DNA of 44,288 nt. Source: Sphingomonadales bacterium. GTDB taxonomy: Bacteria > Pseudomonadota > Alphaproteobacteria > Sphingomonadales > Sphingomonadaceae. The stretch lies in the NCBI GenBank assembly GCA_025356275.1, contig JANXUK010000095.1:1-44288 (forward strand), read 5' to 3'. Under the pieces are notes generated by a model that saw nothing but the letters and a program-made list of their open reading frames with translations, ran no database searches and was not told the DNA's origin. Within the stretch, counting starts at the first letter, position 1; each line of letters opens with the position of its first letter. The translations under genes and the position numbers were made by a program. This document shows positions 9,464 to 18,228 of the stretch, in pieces.

Positions 9464-12400
9464 ACAAGATTTGCGGCGTGACCGGCAAGCTGGCCTTGTG
9501 TAGCGCGATGACATCGGCGGGGATTTCGATCAGCAGCGGTTCCTGGGTATACAGCAACGCCGCATCCACGCTGCGCCCCGGATAGGCCGCGCTCAGGGCC
9601 GCCGCATAGGCCGCCATCTGGCGCAGCGCCGCCAATGGCACCCCGGCCAGATCGGTGGGCGGGCGCCGCGCGGTCTTGAAATCGACCAGCCTGATCCGCT
9701 CCGCCCCGATCAGCAACCGGTCGATCGTACCGGTGATCACCTGCCCGCCCACCAGCGCCGCAATCGGCACCTCGGCCAGGGCGTCCGGCCCGAACAGATC
9801 GGTCCAGCGCGGATCGCCGATCACGCGTAGCGCGGCCCCGGCCATCTCGGCATGCGCCGCCGCATCGAGATCGGGCGCCATGCGCGCCAGCCAGCCTTGC
9901 GCCGCCGCCTCGCGCACATCCGGCGCGGTATCAGGCAGACGCTCCAACAACCGATGGATAAGCGTGCCGCGCCGCGCGGTTTCCTTGGGCGCCGCCCCGG
10001 CCAGCGGCGGATCGGCCGACAGATCCTCGCCCAAAGCCGACGGCACCAAGGGCCGCGCCGGCACCGGCTCATCACCCGGCGCGCGGGTCAGCCAGCCGGG
10101 CAGCGCCGGGTCGAACGGCAATTCCATGCTGGCTGCCGCGCCGGCCGGCATTACCGGCAAAGTCCCGCGCTCCAGCCGCGTGCCCCAGATCGGGTCCTCC
10201 ACGAGCGCCCCCGCGCCCCACATCGCGGCCAGCTGCGCATACCAGCTGCCGGGCGCAGGCTCCTTTTCGCGCGCGCCCAACGCCCCGCAGACGTACAGCG
10301 CCTCCTCGGCCCGGGTCATCGCCACATAGAGCAGCCGCCAATGCTCCTCGCCCTCGGACTTCGCGGCGGCCAGCGCCGCCTCGGCAATCGGCCCAAGCCG
10401 CTCGTGCTTGGCCAGCGGCGGCAAAGGCACGCGGCGCGGGGCTTCATCGCCGCCGATCACGCTGGCCGGGTCGATCAGGGCCAGGGGCGACGCGCGCGCC
10501 GTATCCGGGTTGGCAGCGGCATCGGCAAGGATGACGATCGGCGCCTGCAACCCCTTGGCGCCATGCACGGTCATCACCCGCACCGCGCCGTGCTCGCGCC
10601 CGGCCTCACGCTTCAACTCGCCGTCGCCGGCATCGAACCACGCGAGGAACCCGGCAAGGCTGGGTGTCGCGGTGGCGGCAAAGGCGTGTGCGGCATTGAT
10701 CAGCTCATCGATCGGATCGTTCGCCTCGCGCCCCAGCCGCGCTACCAGCGCCTCCCGCCCGCGCCACGGCCCGACCAGCAGCCAATGCAGGAGCGCCTGC
10801 ACGGGCTGGAAATCGGCGCGCGCCAGCAATCCGCCCAACCGCTCCATCGCCATCGCCACCTCGGCATGGCTGCTGCGCCGCAGATGGCTCCACAAATGTG
10901 TCCGCTCGGGGCGATAGCCATGGGCCAGCAATTGCTCCTGACTCCAGCCGATCAGCGGCGACACCAGCAGCGCCGCCAGATTGAGGTCATCGAGCGGCTG
11001 CGCGGCAAAGCGCAACGCCGCCACCAGATCGCGCACTGCCAATGGCGCGCCCAGCCTCAGTCGGTCCACCCCGGCCACCGCCACCCCGGCCGCATGCAGC
11101 CGCGCGACGATCAGCCCGGCCAGCTCCTTGCGCTTGCGGACCAGCACCATGACGTCGCCCTCATGCGCGCGGCGTGGCGGATCGCCGGGCTTCAGCCCCT
11201 TGAGCAGCGGGAAGCCATTGGCTTTCCAAGCCGCAACCTGCCGCGCGATGCGGTTGGCCAGCTCCCGGTCGGGCTTGCCCAGCCAGCGTTCGGCACCCTC
11301 ATCGGCGTCTTCGGTATCGTCGCTGGCGCCAATCGGCTGGAGCAGCGCGACATAGCCGGGGCGCACCTCGCCCACATGCCGCTCGGGCGCTGTGGCCAGG
11401 CCGAAGCGCGCATGACCAACATGCGCAATAGTCGCATCGACGAAATCGAGCACCGGGGCCGCAGTGCGGAAACTCTGCCCCAACCCCAGTTCCTGCAAAT
11501 CGCGCGCATCGGGCCCGCCGCGCAGGATCGCCGCATTGTCGGAGGCGCCGCGCATCGCGGCTGCCACCCGCGCGCGGGCATCTTCGAAGTTCTCAGGCGA
11601 TGTGCCCTGAAAGCCGAAGATCGCCTGCTTGTAATCCCCCACCACGAACAATGTGCGGATACGGTCGCCCCGCGCGCCTTCGCCGGCAAAGAAATCGCCG
11701 GTCAGCGCATCGATGATCCGCCATTGCGCGGCATTGGTATCCTGCGCCTCATCGACCAGCAGGTGATCGAAGCGGCGATCCAGCTTATAGCGAATCCACT
11801 CCGACATCTCCGATCGGCCCAGCAATTCGGCGGCGCGGCGGATCTGGTCGTCGAAATCGATCAGCCCCTCGCGCGCCTTCGCCTCCTCCCACGCCAGCGC
11901 ATAGGCCCGGCCCAGTTCAAGCGCGGGCGTCAGCCAGCCAGCCAGCGCGATCAGCGCCGCCGCCTCGCGCACCGCAAGGATGTATTCGCCAACGCGGGCC
12001 GCATAGTCGGCATAATCGGGGGTCAGTTTTTCGAGCGCGACGGCCTTGCGCTCCTCGCCGGTCTTGGTGAAAAACACGTCGAACAGATCGTCGATCAGCG
12101 ACGCGCGCTCCGCCGCATCCCCGGCCAGCCAACCGCCAATCCGCGCCGCCGCCGCCAGACCGGTCTTGGTGCCCCATTGCGTCTGCACCGCCATGCAACC
12201 CCGCAGCGACGCGACATCGAACACGCCATCCTCGCACAGCGCCGCCACGCTGTCCGCATCGGCATCCGCCGCCAGCCCGAGCAGGCCGTTCACCCGCTCC
12301 CGCAAGGCCCCCTGCCACGCCCCCGGCCCCAGCCACAGATCGCGCGCCGACGCACAGGTCAGCAGATACGCCTCGACCGCATCCGGCCCCATCCGCAGCG

Positions 12401-12950
12401 ACAGCGATGCGACGGCATCGAGCATCGCCGCATCGCCTGTCGCCTCGGCATCGAGCAACAGATCGCCCAGCACGCGCCGCGCCAGCAATTTGCGCTCGTG
12501 ATCCTCCATCGGCCGCGCGCCGGCACTCAACCCCGCCTCGCTGGGGAACGCCGCCAGCAGCCATTGCGCAAAGGCGTGGATCGTATCGATCCGCAGGCCT
12601 CCTCCCGGGCAATCAAGGACCGAGGCAAACAAGGTCCGCGCCCGCGCCTGCGCCTCTGGGGCGATGTCGGCGCCGATGGCCTTCAACTCGCGCGCCAGCG
12701 ACGCCGCATCCGCCCGCACCCAGCGGGCCAGCACATCGTTGATCCGCGCCGCCATCTCGGTCGCGCCGGCCTTGGTGAAGGTGAGGCACAGGATCTGGTC
12801 CGGGCTCACCCCCGGCTCCAGCAACAGCCGCAGCACCCGCGATGACAGCACCTGGGTCTTGCCGGTCCCGGCGGAGGCCGACAGCCACACCGACCGCCCC
12901 GGCGCCACCGCCAGCGCCTGATTGCCCGCAAGGGGATGGAGTCCGCTCAT
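9462..12950 (-). CDS. addA: Double-strand break repair helicase-nuclease AddA
   Basis: AddA is the UvrD-like helicase and nuclease subunit of AddAB, which resects double-strand ends and loads RecA. With the ATG at 12950 the protein is 1,162 residues. It has Walker A SASAGTGKT at about 24-32, LLVDEAQDTN (motif II), VVGDYKQAIFGFQG (motif III), VMTVHGAKGLQAPI (motif V), VAMTRAEEALY (motif VI) and a C-terminal RecB-type nuclease motif (RLVDFKTARRP). The start overlaps the addB stop as ATGA; a start at 12995 would overlap addB further without need. A transposon inserted at the very end of the gene but left the stop codon intact. Confidence 0.97.
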   Translation of the reverse strand: MSGLHPLAGNQALAVAPGRSVWLSASAGTGKTQVLSSRVLRLLLEPGVSPDQILCLTFTKAGATEMAARINDVLARWVRADAASLARELKAIGADIAPEAQARARTLFASVLDCPGGGLRIDTIHAFAQWLLAAFPSEAGLSAGARPMEDHERKLLARRVLGDLLLDAEATGDAAMLDAVASLSLRMGPDAVEAYLLTCASARDLWLGPGAWQGALRERVNGLLGLAADADADSVAALCEDGVFDVASLRGCMAVQTQWGTKTGLAAAARIGGWLAGDAAERASLIDDLFDVFFTKTGEERKAVALEKLTPDYADYAARVGEYILAVREAAALIALAGWLTPALELGRAYALAWEEAKAREGLIDFDDQIRRAAELLGRSEMSEWIRYKLDRRFDHLLVDEAQDTNAAQWRIIDALTGDFFAGEGARGDRIRTLFVVGDYKQAIFGFQGTSPENFEDARARVAAAMRGASDNAAILRGGPDARDLQELGLGQSFRTAAPVLDFVDATIAHVGHARFGLATAPERHVGEVRPGYVALLQPIGASDDTEDADEGAERWLGKPDRELANRIARQVAAWKANGFPLLKGLKPGDPPRRAHEGDVMVLVRKRKELAGLIVARLHAAGVAVAGVDRLRLGAPLAVRDLVAALRFAAQPLDDLNLAALLVSPLIGWSQEQLLAHGYRPERTHLWSHLRRSSHAEVAMAMERLGGLLARADFQPVQALLHWLLVGPWRGREALVARLGREANDPIDELINAAHAFAATATPSLAGFLAWFDAGDGELKREAGREHGAVRVMTVHGAKGLQAPIVILADAAANPDTARASPLALIDPASVIGGDEAPRRVPLPPLAKHERLGPIAEAALAAAKSEGEEHWRLLYVAMTRAEEALYVCGALGAREKEPAPGSWYAQLAAMWGAGALVEDPIWGTRLERGTLPVMPAGAAASMELPFDPALPGWLTRAPGDEPVPARPLVPSALGEDLSADPPLAGAAPKETARRGTLIHRLLERLPDTAPDVREAAAQGWLARMAPDLDAAAHAEMAGAALRVIGDPRWTDLFGPDALAEVPIAALVGGQVITGTIDRLLIGAERIRLVDFKTARRPPTDLAGVPLAALRQMAAYAAALSAAYPGRSVDAALLYTQEPLLIEIPADVIALHKASLPVTPQIL

Positions 12951-15900
12951 ACCGCCGCTTCCGGGCTGCTGTCCGGCGTGAGATTGGCGAACCATTCATC
13001 AAGCCGCATCAGCTGATCGTAATCGGTATAGCCACCAAGATCGGGGTTGAGCCGCGCGGTAAACGCCTCATCGCCCATGATCCAACGGGCGATGGCCTCG
13101 TCCAGAAAATCCTCGGTAACGCTGAGGAAATCCTCGGGCAGCACGCCGCTGCGTTTGCCTTCGGTGCGCAACGGCGAACCGCGCCAGCCAAAGCCGCCGG
13201 GGCGGTCCTTGGCGCGGGTCAGCGACCAATATTCGAACTGTGCCGGTACACCGTTGACACCGCGAAACCCGCCAGCCTGCGCGATCATGCCGATCAGGCC
13301 CAGTTGCAGCGCATAGCCCTGCTCCACCTTTTTGGCCGATGGCGGCGCGCCGGTTTTGTAATCGATGATGGCCAGCTGGCCGTCGCCGAGATCATCGATG
13401 CGGTCGGCGCGGCCGTGGATGCGGATGCCCCGGTGACGCATATCGCCGCGCACCTCGGTGGTGGCAACGCTTTGTCCCTTCGCGGCGAGCCCGGCGATCT
13501 CGCCATCGATCCAGCCCAGCGCCGCCAATAAGCGCGGCCGCCACAGGCTGCGCGCCAGCGGATGCGCGCTCATCCTGTCAAGCACCGCCTCGGCCGTCGG
13601 GATCAGCGTGCCCGGCCGGCCACCGGCCTTATGCCACGCATCGAGGATGTCATGCACCGCAGTACCGCGCCACGCCGGGCTGGGTTCAGCGTCCAGCCCA
13701 TCGAGCCGGCGCAGGCCGAGGATGGCCGAGGCGTAGAACTGATAAGGATCGCCGCGCAACGTATCGAGCGCGGTGACCGCAATATCGACGCGGCGCTGGG
13801 CGGCGGAAGGCATCGGCTGGGGGCGCGGAGCGGGGTCCTGTGTACGCCCCAGATCGATCGCGCGGGCCAGTGCGACGGCAGCGGTCTCGGCATGGCTGCC
13901 CCGCAATCTGGCGCCCAGCATTGCGGACACCCGCAGCACAAAGCGCGAGGCGATCACCGGCCCGCCCTCATCGCGCCGCGCCCAGCTCAGCACGACTTGC
14001 GGTGCGCCCAAAGCCCCGGCCAGATCATGCGCGGCCAGGCCAATGCGCATCTCGGCGCCGGGCACCCCCAGATGGCGTAGCACGGCGGGCGGCAGCAGCG
14101 CGTCGGGCGCCGGGCTGGCGGGCCAGACGCCCTCGGTCAGGCCGCCGCAGATGACCAGATCGGCGCGCGCCATCCGCGCTTCCAACAGGCCGAGGATCGC
14201 GACGCGCGGATGCCCGCCCCATGGCGGACGCACCGCGCTGCGGTCCATCGCCTCGCGCAACACGGATGGCAGTTCGCGCGCGGGTAGCACCGTGCCGGCG
14301 GCCTGTGCGGCGGTGCGCAGGTCCTCCACAAACGCCGAGAGCGCGCGGCCATCGGCATTCGCCCACAGCCCCTCGCCGCACAGCGCCTCGCCAGCAGCGG
14401 CAAGCGCGGTCAACTGATCGGCGAGCTGAGCCTCTTCGGGCAGCGCGAGCAACGGTGCCAGCGCTGCCTCAACCTCGCCCCACCACGCCAGCATCGCGAG
14501 GTTCTCCCGGCGATCATGCGCGGCTGGGACCAAGGCCGCCAGCGGCGCCAGACCCGGCCCCGGACGCGGTCCGCGCAGCATCAGATCGAGGCTCCGCACC
14601 TGCTCCAGCCACGCCGGCCGCGCCGCCCCGGCACGCACCAGCGGATGGCCCAGCAACGCCACCAGAGGCACCGGCGCCGCCCCCTCGCCCAGCACCTCGG
14701 CCAGCAGTAGGAGCACGCGCCCGGCGGCGGTCTGCGGCAGCGGCTGCCCCGCCGAATCATCGGCCACAATGCCCCAGCGCAGCAGATGCGCCACCACCCG
14801 GCTGGCCAGACCCCGGTCGGGCGTGACCAGCGCAACCCGGCGTTCCGGGGTCTCCAGCGCCTCGCGGATCAGGATGGCGATGGCCTGCGCCTCCTCGCCC
14901 GGATGCGCGCTTTCCATCAGCCGCACGCCTGACAGGCGCCGGCGGTCCTCGGGCAGATCGGCCCAGGTCGCCGAGGCAGCGGGCGGCAGAAACAGGCTGG
15001 AGATCGCACGGCTGCGTGCAGGCGGCGCGGCGGACGGCCCGGCGCGGTGCCACGCCCGCACCTCACCGCGCGCGACGCCCATGCGGGCCAGCAGCAGCTT
15101 GAGATGGTATTGCGGATGCGTCGCCGCGTCGCCGCGCCCAAACGCCGGCTCGCCGGGCGCAGGTGGCGTGCCGGCACGGCCCAGCTCATCCCACACCGCA
15201 TCCTCAAGCGCGAGGTCGAGATCGGGCAGGATCACCGCCCCACCCGGCAACTCGGACACCACGCGTAACAACCGCGCCAATGCCGGCGAAGCGCTGGTGA
15301 CGCCAGCCGCGACGATCGGATGCGCCGGCGGCGATGCGCGCCATTGCCGGGCCGCGCGGGCGAACAGCAAGTTGCGCCGATCGGGCGGATCGACCTCCCC
15401 CCGCGCCTGCAACTCCGCCAGCCAATGTTGGTGCAACCGCAGGAAGGCGAGCGTAGTGGCGCGCCAGTGATCAGCCTCACCGCCGACCAGCGCCACCACC
15501 TCGGGCGACAGCAGCGCGGTAGGCGCGATGCCCTCCACCGCCAGCCGGTCGATGGTGCGCGCCGCCTCATAGGCGCGGCGGAGAAGCGCGGCGCCGCGCG
15601 GGGCCTCATCGCCCTCGATCTGCGAGATCAGCGCGGCCAGCCGCAGCCAGCGCTTTGTGCGATCAGCCGCCGGGGGAATCGCGGCATCCGCATCCAGCGG
15701 ATCGAGCAGCGGCCCCAGCGCCTCGTCCAGATCGAGATCGCCCACCGCCACCATGCGCGGCAACAGCAAGCCGCCATCCTGCGCGGCGCGAATGAAAGCC
15801 TCGGTAATAGTGCGCGCGGCACGCTGGCTCGGCACCAGCAGCGTCAGCCGCGCCAGCCCCAGATCGCCCCCGCCGTAACGCGGGATCAGCCCCGCCACCA

Positions 15901-15970
15901 GCGCATCGGCAAAGCCCCTATGCGCGGCGATAGAGTAGACGCGGGGGTGGGTTGCGCTGCGCTCAGGCAC
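12947..15970 (-). CDS. addB: Double-strand break repair protein AddB
   Basis: The 1,007-residue partner of AddA: an inactivated helicase fold with its own nuclease domain and often an iron-sulfur staple. The N-terminal LTLLVPSQRAARTI region and the C-terminal RecB-family nuclease motif IIDYKTGAPPSAKKVEQGYALQL are clear. In alphaproteobacterial AddB the Walker A is degenerate, as here. The start is GTG at 15970, overlapping the end of murU by 8 bp; the stop overlaps addA as ATGA. Both overlaps fit tight co-translation. Confidence 0.95.
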   Translation of the reverse strand: MPERSATHPRVYSIAAHRGFADALVAGLIPRYGGGDLGLARLTLLVPSQRAARTITEAFIRAAQDGGLLLPRMVAVGDLDLDEALGPLLDPLDADAAIPPAADRTKRWLRLAALISQIEGDEAPRGAALLRRAYEAARTIDRLAVEGIAPTALLSPEVVALVGGEADHWRATTLAFLRLHQHWLAELQARGEVDPPDRRNLLFARAARQWRASPPAHPIVAAGVTSASPALARLLRVVSELPGGAVILPDLDLALEDAVWDELGRAGTPPAPGEPAFGRGDAATHPQYHLKLLLARMGVARGEVRAWHRAGPSAAPPARSRAISSLFLPPAASATWADLPEDRRRLSGVRLMESAHPGEEAQAIAILIREALETPERRVALVTPDRGLASRVVAHLLRWGIVADDSAGQPLPQTAAGRVLLLLAEVLGEGAAPVPLVALLGHPLVRAGAARPAWLEQVRSLDLMLRGPRPGPGLAPLAALVPAAHDRRENLAMLAWWGEVEAALAPLLALPEEAQLADQLTALAAAGEALCGEGLWANADGRALSAFVEDLRTAAQAAGTVLPARELPSVLREAMDRSAVRPPWGGHPRVAILGLLEARMARADLVICGGLTEGVWPASPAPDALLPPAVLRHLGVPGAEMRIGLAAHDLAGALGAPQVVLSWARRDEGGPVIASRFVLRVSAMLGARLRGSHAETAAVALARAIDLGRTQDPAPRPQPMPSAAQRRVDIAVTALDTLRGDPYQFYASAILGLRRLDGLDAEPSPAWRGTAVHDILDAWHKAGGRPGTLIPTAEAVLDRMSAHPLARSLWRPRLLAALGWIDGEIAGLAAKGQSVATTEVRGDMRHRGIRIHGRADRIDDLGDGQLAIIDYKTGAPPSAKKVEQGYALQLGLIGMIAQAGGFRGVNGVPAQFEYWSLTRAKDRPGGFGWRGSPLRTEGKRSGVLPEDFLSVTEDFLDEAIARWIMGDEAFTARLNPDLGGYTDYDQLMRLDEWFANLTPDSSPEAAV

Positions 15971-16700
15971 GCGTCAGCGCGGCTTCGGTGGGAGCAATAT
16001 GCGCCGGCTCGCCCACCTCGAACCATTCGCCAGTATGGACACAGCCGTAGAGCCGGCCCTCCTCGATTGCCCGGCTCCACAGGACATTGGTCGAGAACGG
16101 GCCCTCGGGCGCGTCGCGCAGCAGGCGGTGCGACACCAGCTGGATGCCGGTGAAGATGAAAGGCGCGATCCGGCCTGGTCTCCGCCGGCTGATCTGGCCC
16201 AGCGGATCGAGCCGGAAATCTCCTTTGCCCTCATAATTATGCGCGCCATTATGCCGCACCAGCAGAAGCATAGCGTCCATGATCGCGGGGTTCCACGCCG
16301 CCGTCAGCTCGCGCAGGCAATCGCGCGGGCCGTCCAGCCAGATCGCATCGCTGTTGAGGCAAAAAAACGGATCGGGCAGCAGCGCCTGCGCCTTGAACAT
16401 GCCGCCGCCAGTCTCCAGCAGCAGTGCGCGCTCATCCGAGATGGTCACCGCCGGCAACTTGCGCTGGCCCAGATGCGCGATCAGCGCGTCGGCGAGGTAA
16501 TGCACATTGACTACGGCATCGGTAATCCCGCCCTCCCCCAGCCGGTCGAGCACATGATCGATCAGCGGCTTGCCCGCCACCTGCACCATCGGCTTGGGCC
16601 GGCTGGCTGTCAGCGGACGCATCCGCTTGCCCAGTCCTGCCGCCATTACCATCGCGGCGGTGGAGGCGAGCGGACGATCTGTGCCGATCTGCCCCTTCAT
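15963..16700 (-). CDS. murU: N-acetylmuramate-1-phosphate uridylyltransferase (MurU-type nucleotidyltransferase)
   Basis: A 245-residue sugar-1-phosphate nucleotidyltransferase. The signature AAGLGKRMRPLT, then RPKPMVQVAGKPLIDH, spans about 20-48. FFCLNSDAIW carries the metal-binding Asp. MurU turns MurNAc-1-phosphate into UDP-MurNAc, bypassing de novo peptidoglycan precursor synthesis. Its direct coupling to an amgK-type kinase (ATGA overlap at 16697-16700) is the arrangement of the Pseudomonas/Caulobacter recycling pathway, which gives intrinsic fosfomycin tolerance. A generic mannose- or glucose-1-phosphate nucleotidyltransferase is the alternative. Confidence 0.87.
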   Translation of the reverse strand: MKGQIGTDRPLASTAAMVMAAGLGKRMRPLTASRPKPMVQVAGKPLIDHVLDRLGEGGITDAVVNVHYLADALIAHLGQRKLPAVTISDERALLLETGGGMFKAQALLPDPFFCLNSDAIWLDGPRDCLRELTAAWNPAIMDAMLLLVRHNGAHNYEGKGDFRLDPLGQISRRRPGRIAPFIFTGIQLVSHRLLRDAPEGPFSTNVLWSRAIEEGRLYGCVHTGEWFEVGEPAHIAPTEAALTRA

Positions 16701-17686
16701 GCCGCGATGCCGCCGCCGCCGCTGGCGCGCACATCGGCGGGCACATTAGCGGCGAACCATGCTGCCACCGGGGCCAGCGCCGGATGCGCCAGATCACGTT
16801 CCATCAGCGCCCAGACGCGCGGGATCAGCGCGAGGTAGCGCGGCTTGCCGTCACGCCGCCACAGCCGCACGAAAATGCCAATGATCTTGGCATTGCGCTG
16901 GGCGCCCAGCACTGCATAATCGGCGAGAAACTCCGCCCGGTCGACCCCGGTCGCGGCAAGGTAATGCTCCAACATTTTCGCCTCCAGCACGGGTGCAACA
17001 TCGCGCCGCGCATCCTGCAACAGCGACACCAGATCATAGGCCGCATGCCCTGCCAGCGCGTCCTGAAAATCGAGCAGGCCCTGATCGGCCAGCGTTTCCA
17101 GCAGCATGATATTCTCAGCATGGTAATCGCGCAGCACCATCACCGGCGGGCTCTGCCGCCCCGCGACAGGGCCAAGCACCTGTGCCCAAGCCGCCGCATA
17201 GCCTGCCATATCGACGGTCAGCCCCAGCGCGGGGCAAAACCACTCGGTGAACAGCGCCGCCTCGCGCTGATAGACCGCCATGTCATAAGCCGCGACCGGG
17301 CCCGCCGGCAGCCGGCGCAGCGCGGCCAGCGTGTCGACAGCAGCGGCGTAGACCGCATGCTCGTCACCGGGCGCGGCGTCGAGGTGATCGCGCATCCGCC
17401 GATCGCCGAAATCCTCCAGCAGCACCAGCCCGTCCCCGGCATCCTCGGCCAGAATCCGGGGCGCGCGCAGGCCATTCTGCGCCAGCCATTGCGCCACGGC
17501 AAGGAACGGGCGCGGGTTCTCATGCGGCGGCGGGGCATCCATCAGCATCGCGCGGCCCGCCGCACGCGTCACCCGGAAATAGCGACGGAACGAGGCATCC
17601 CCGGCCAAAGCCACGACCTGCGCATCGCCCCAGCCGGCGGCGGTAAGAAACGGTGCGAAATGCGGGGGCAATGCGGGCTCGGCCAT
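16697..17686 (-). CDS. amgK: N-acetylmuramate/N-acetylglucosamine anomeric kinase AmgK
   Basis: A 329-residue aminoglycoside-phosphotransferase-fold kinase. It shows GDASFRRYFRV (nucleotide-binding strands), the catalytic loop LRDYHAENIML and the metal-binding LLDFQDALAGHAAYDLVSLL. AmgK phosphorylates MurNAc or GlcNAc at the anomeric carbon, feeding MurU. The order tsaE-amgK-murU is conserved in many alphaproteobacteria. ATG at 17686, 65 bp after tsaE. Family membership is secure; substrate is inferred from the MurU neighbour. Confidence 0.88.
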   Translation of the reverse strand: MAEPALPPHFAPFLTAAGWGDAQVVALAGDASFRRYFRVTRAAGRAMLMDAPPPHENPRPFLAVAQWLAQNGLRAPRILAEDAGDGLVLLEDFGDRRMRDHLDAAPGDEHAVYAAAVDTLAALRRLPAGPVAAYDMAVYQREAALFTEWFCPALGLTVDMAGYAAAWAQVLGPVAGRQSPPVMVLRDYHAENIMLLETLADQGLLDFQDALAGHAAYDLVSLLQDARRDVAPVLEAKMLEHYLAATGVDRAEFLADYAVLGAQRNAKIIGIFVRLWRRDGKPRYLALIPRVWALMERDLAHPALAPVAAWFAANVPADVRASGGGGIAA

Positions 17687-17751
17687 GCGCGGCGTCCTAT
17701 CGCATTTTTCCGGCCTGGGAAATCATTGCCGCGCGCGTTGCCGGGGACAGT

Positions 17752-18228
17752 TCACAGCACCGCATCCAGCCCCGCCAGCCGGTCCTGCCAGCCCGCGCCG
17801 GCAGTGATCAGGGCCAGTCTGACGTTGGCATTGGCCCCCTCCGGCGCGGTGATCTCGATGGCGAGGCAGCCCGCCTCATGCGCGAAGCCGCCGGCATGTT
17901 CCGGCCATTCCGCGATCAGCAACGCGCCGTCGCGATACTCGTCGAGCCCCAGCTCGCCGGTCTCCGCAGCACTGCCAAGGCGGTAGAAATCGGCGTGGAC
18001 CACCGGCAGGCGCACCGCCGGAGGCTCATAGATTTCGATGATCGCAAAGCTGGGCGAGGGCACCTCGCCGGCATGCCCCAGCGCGGCGATGATGCTGCGC
18101 GCCAGCGTGGTTTTGCCCGCGCCCAACCCGCCCAACAGCGCCACGACATCACCGGCCCGGCACACCTTCGCGATGGCCGCGCCCAGCCGCGCGGTGGCGG
18201 CGGGATCGGGCAAATCTCGCGAAATCAC
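17752..18228 (-). CDS. tsaE: tRNA t6A-modification ATPase TsaE
   Basis: A 158-residue protein with Walker A LLGGLGAGKTTLAR at about 31-44, the switch region PSPSFAIIEIY, HADFYRL and LIAEWPE. TsaE is the ATPase of the TsaBDE complex that makes threonylcarbamoyl-adenosine at position 37 of ANN-decoding tRNAs. The start is GTG at 18228, overlapping the divL stop as GTGA, so it is coupled to divL. Length and motif order are normal. Confidence 0.95.
   Translation of the reverse strand: MISRDLPDPAATARLGAAIAKVCRAGDVVALLGGLGAGKTTLARSIIAALGHAGEVPSPSFAIIEIYEPPAVRLPVVHADFYRLGSAAETGELGLDEYRDGALLIAEWPEHAGGFAHEAGCLAIEITAPEGANANVRLALITAGAGWQDRLAGLDAVL

Noticed and set aside
9852..12845. Very long + strand open frame (997 codons) opposite addA
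   Set aside because: High GC leaves antisense frames open; the product is Arg/Gln/His-rich with no motif, while the minus-strand AddA is clear.
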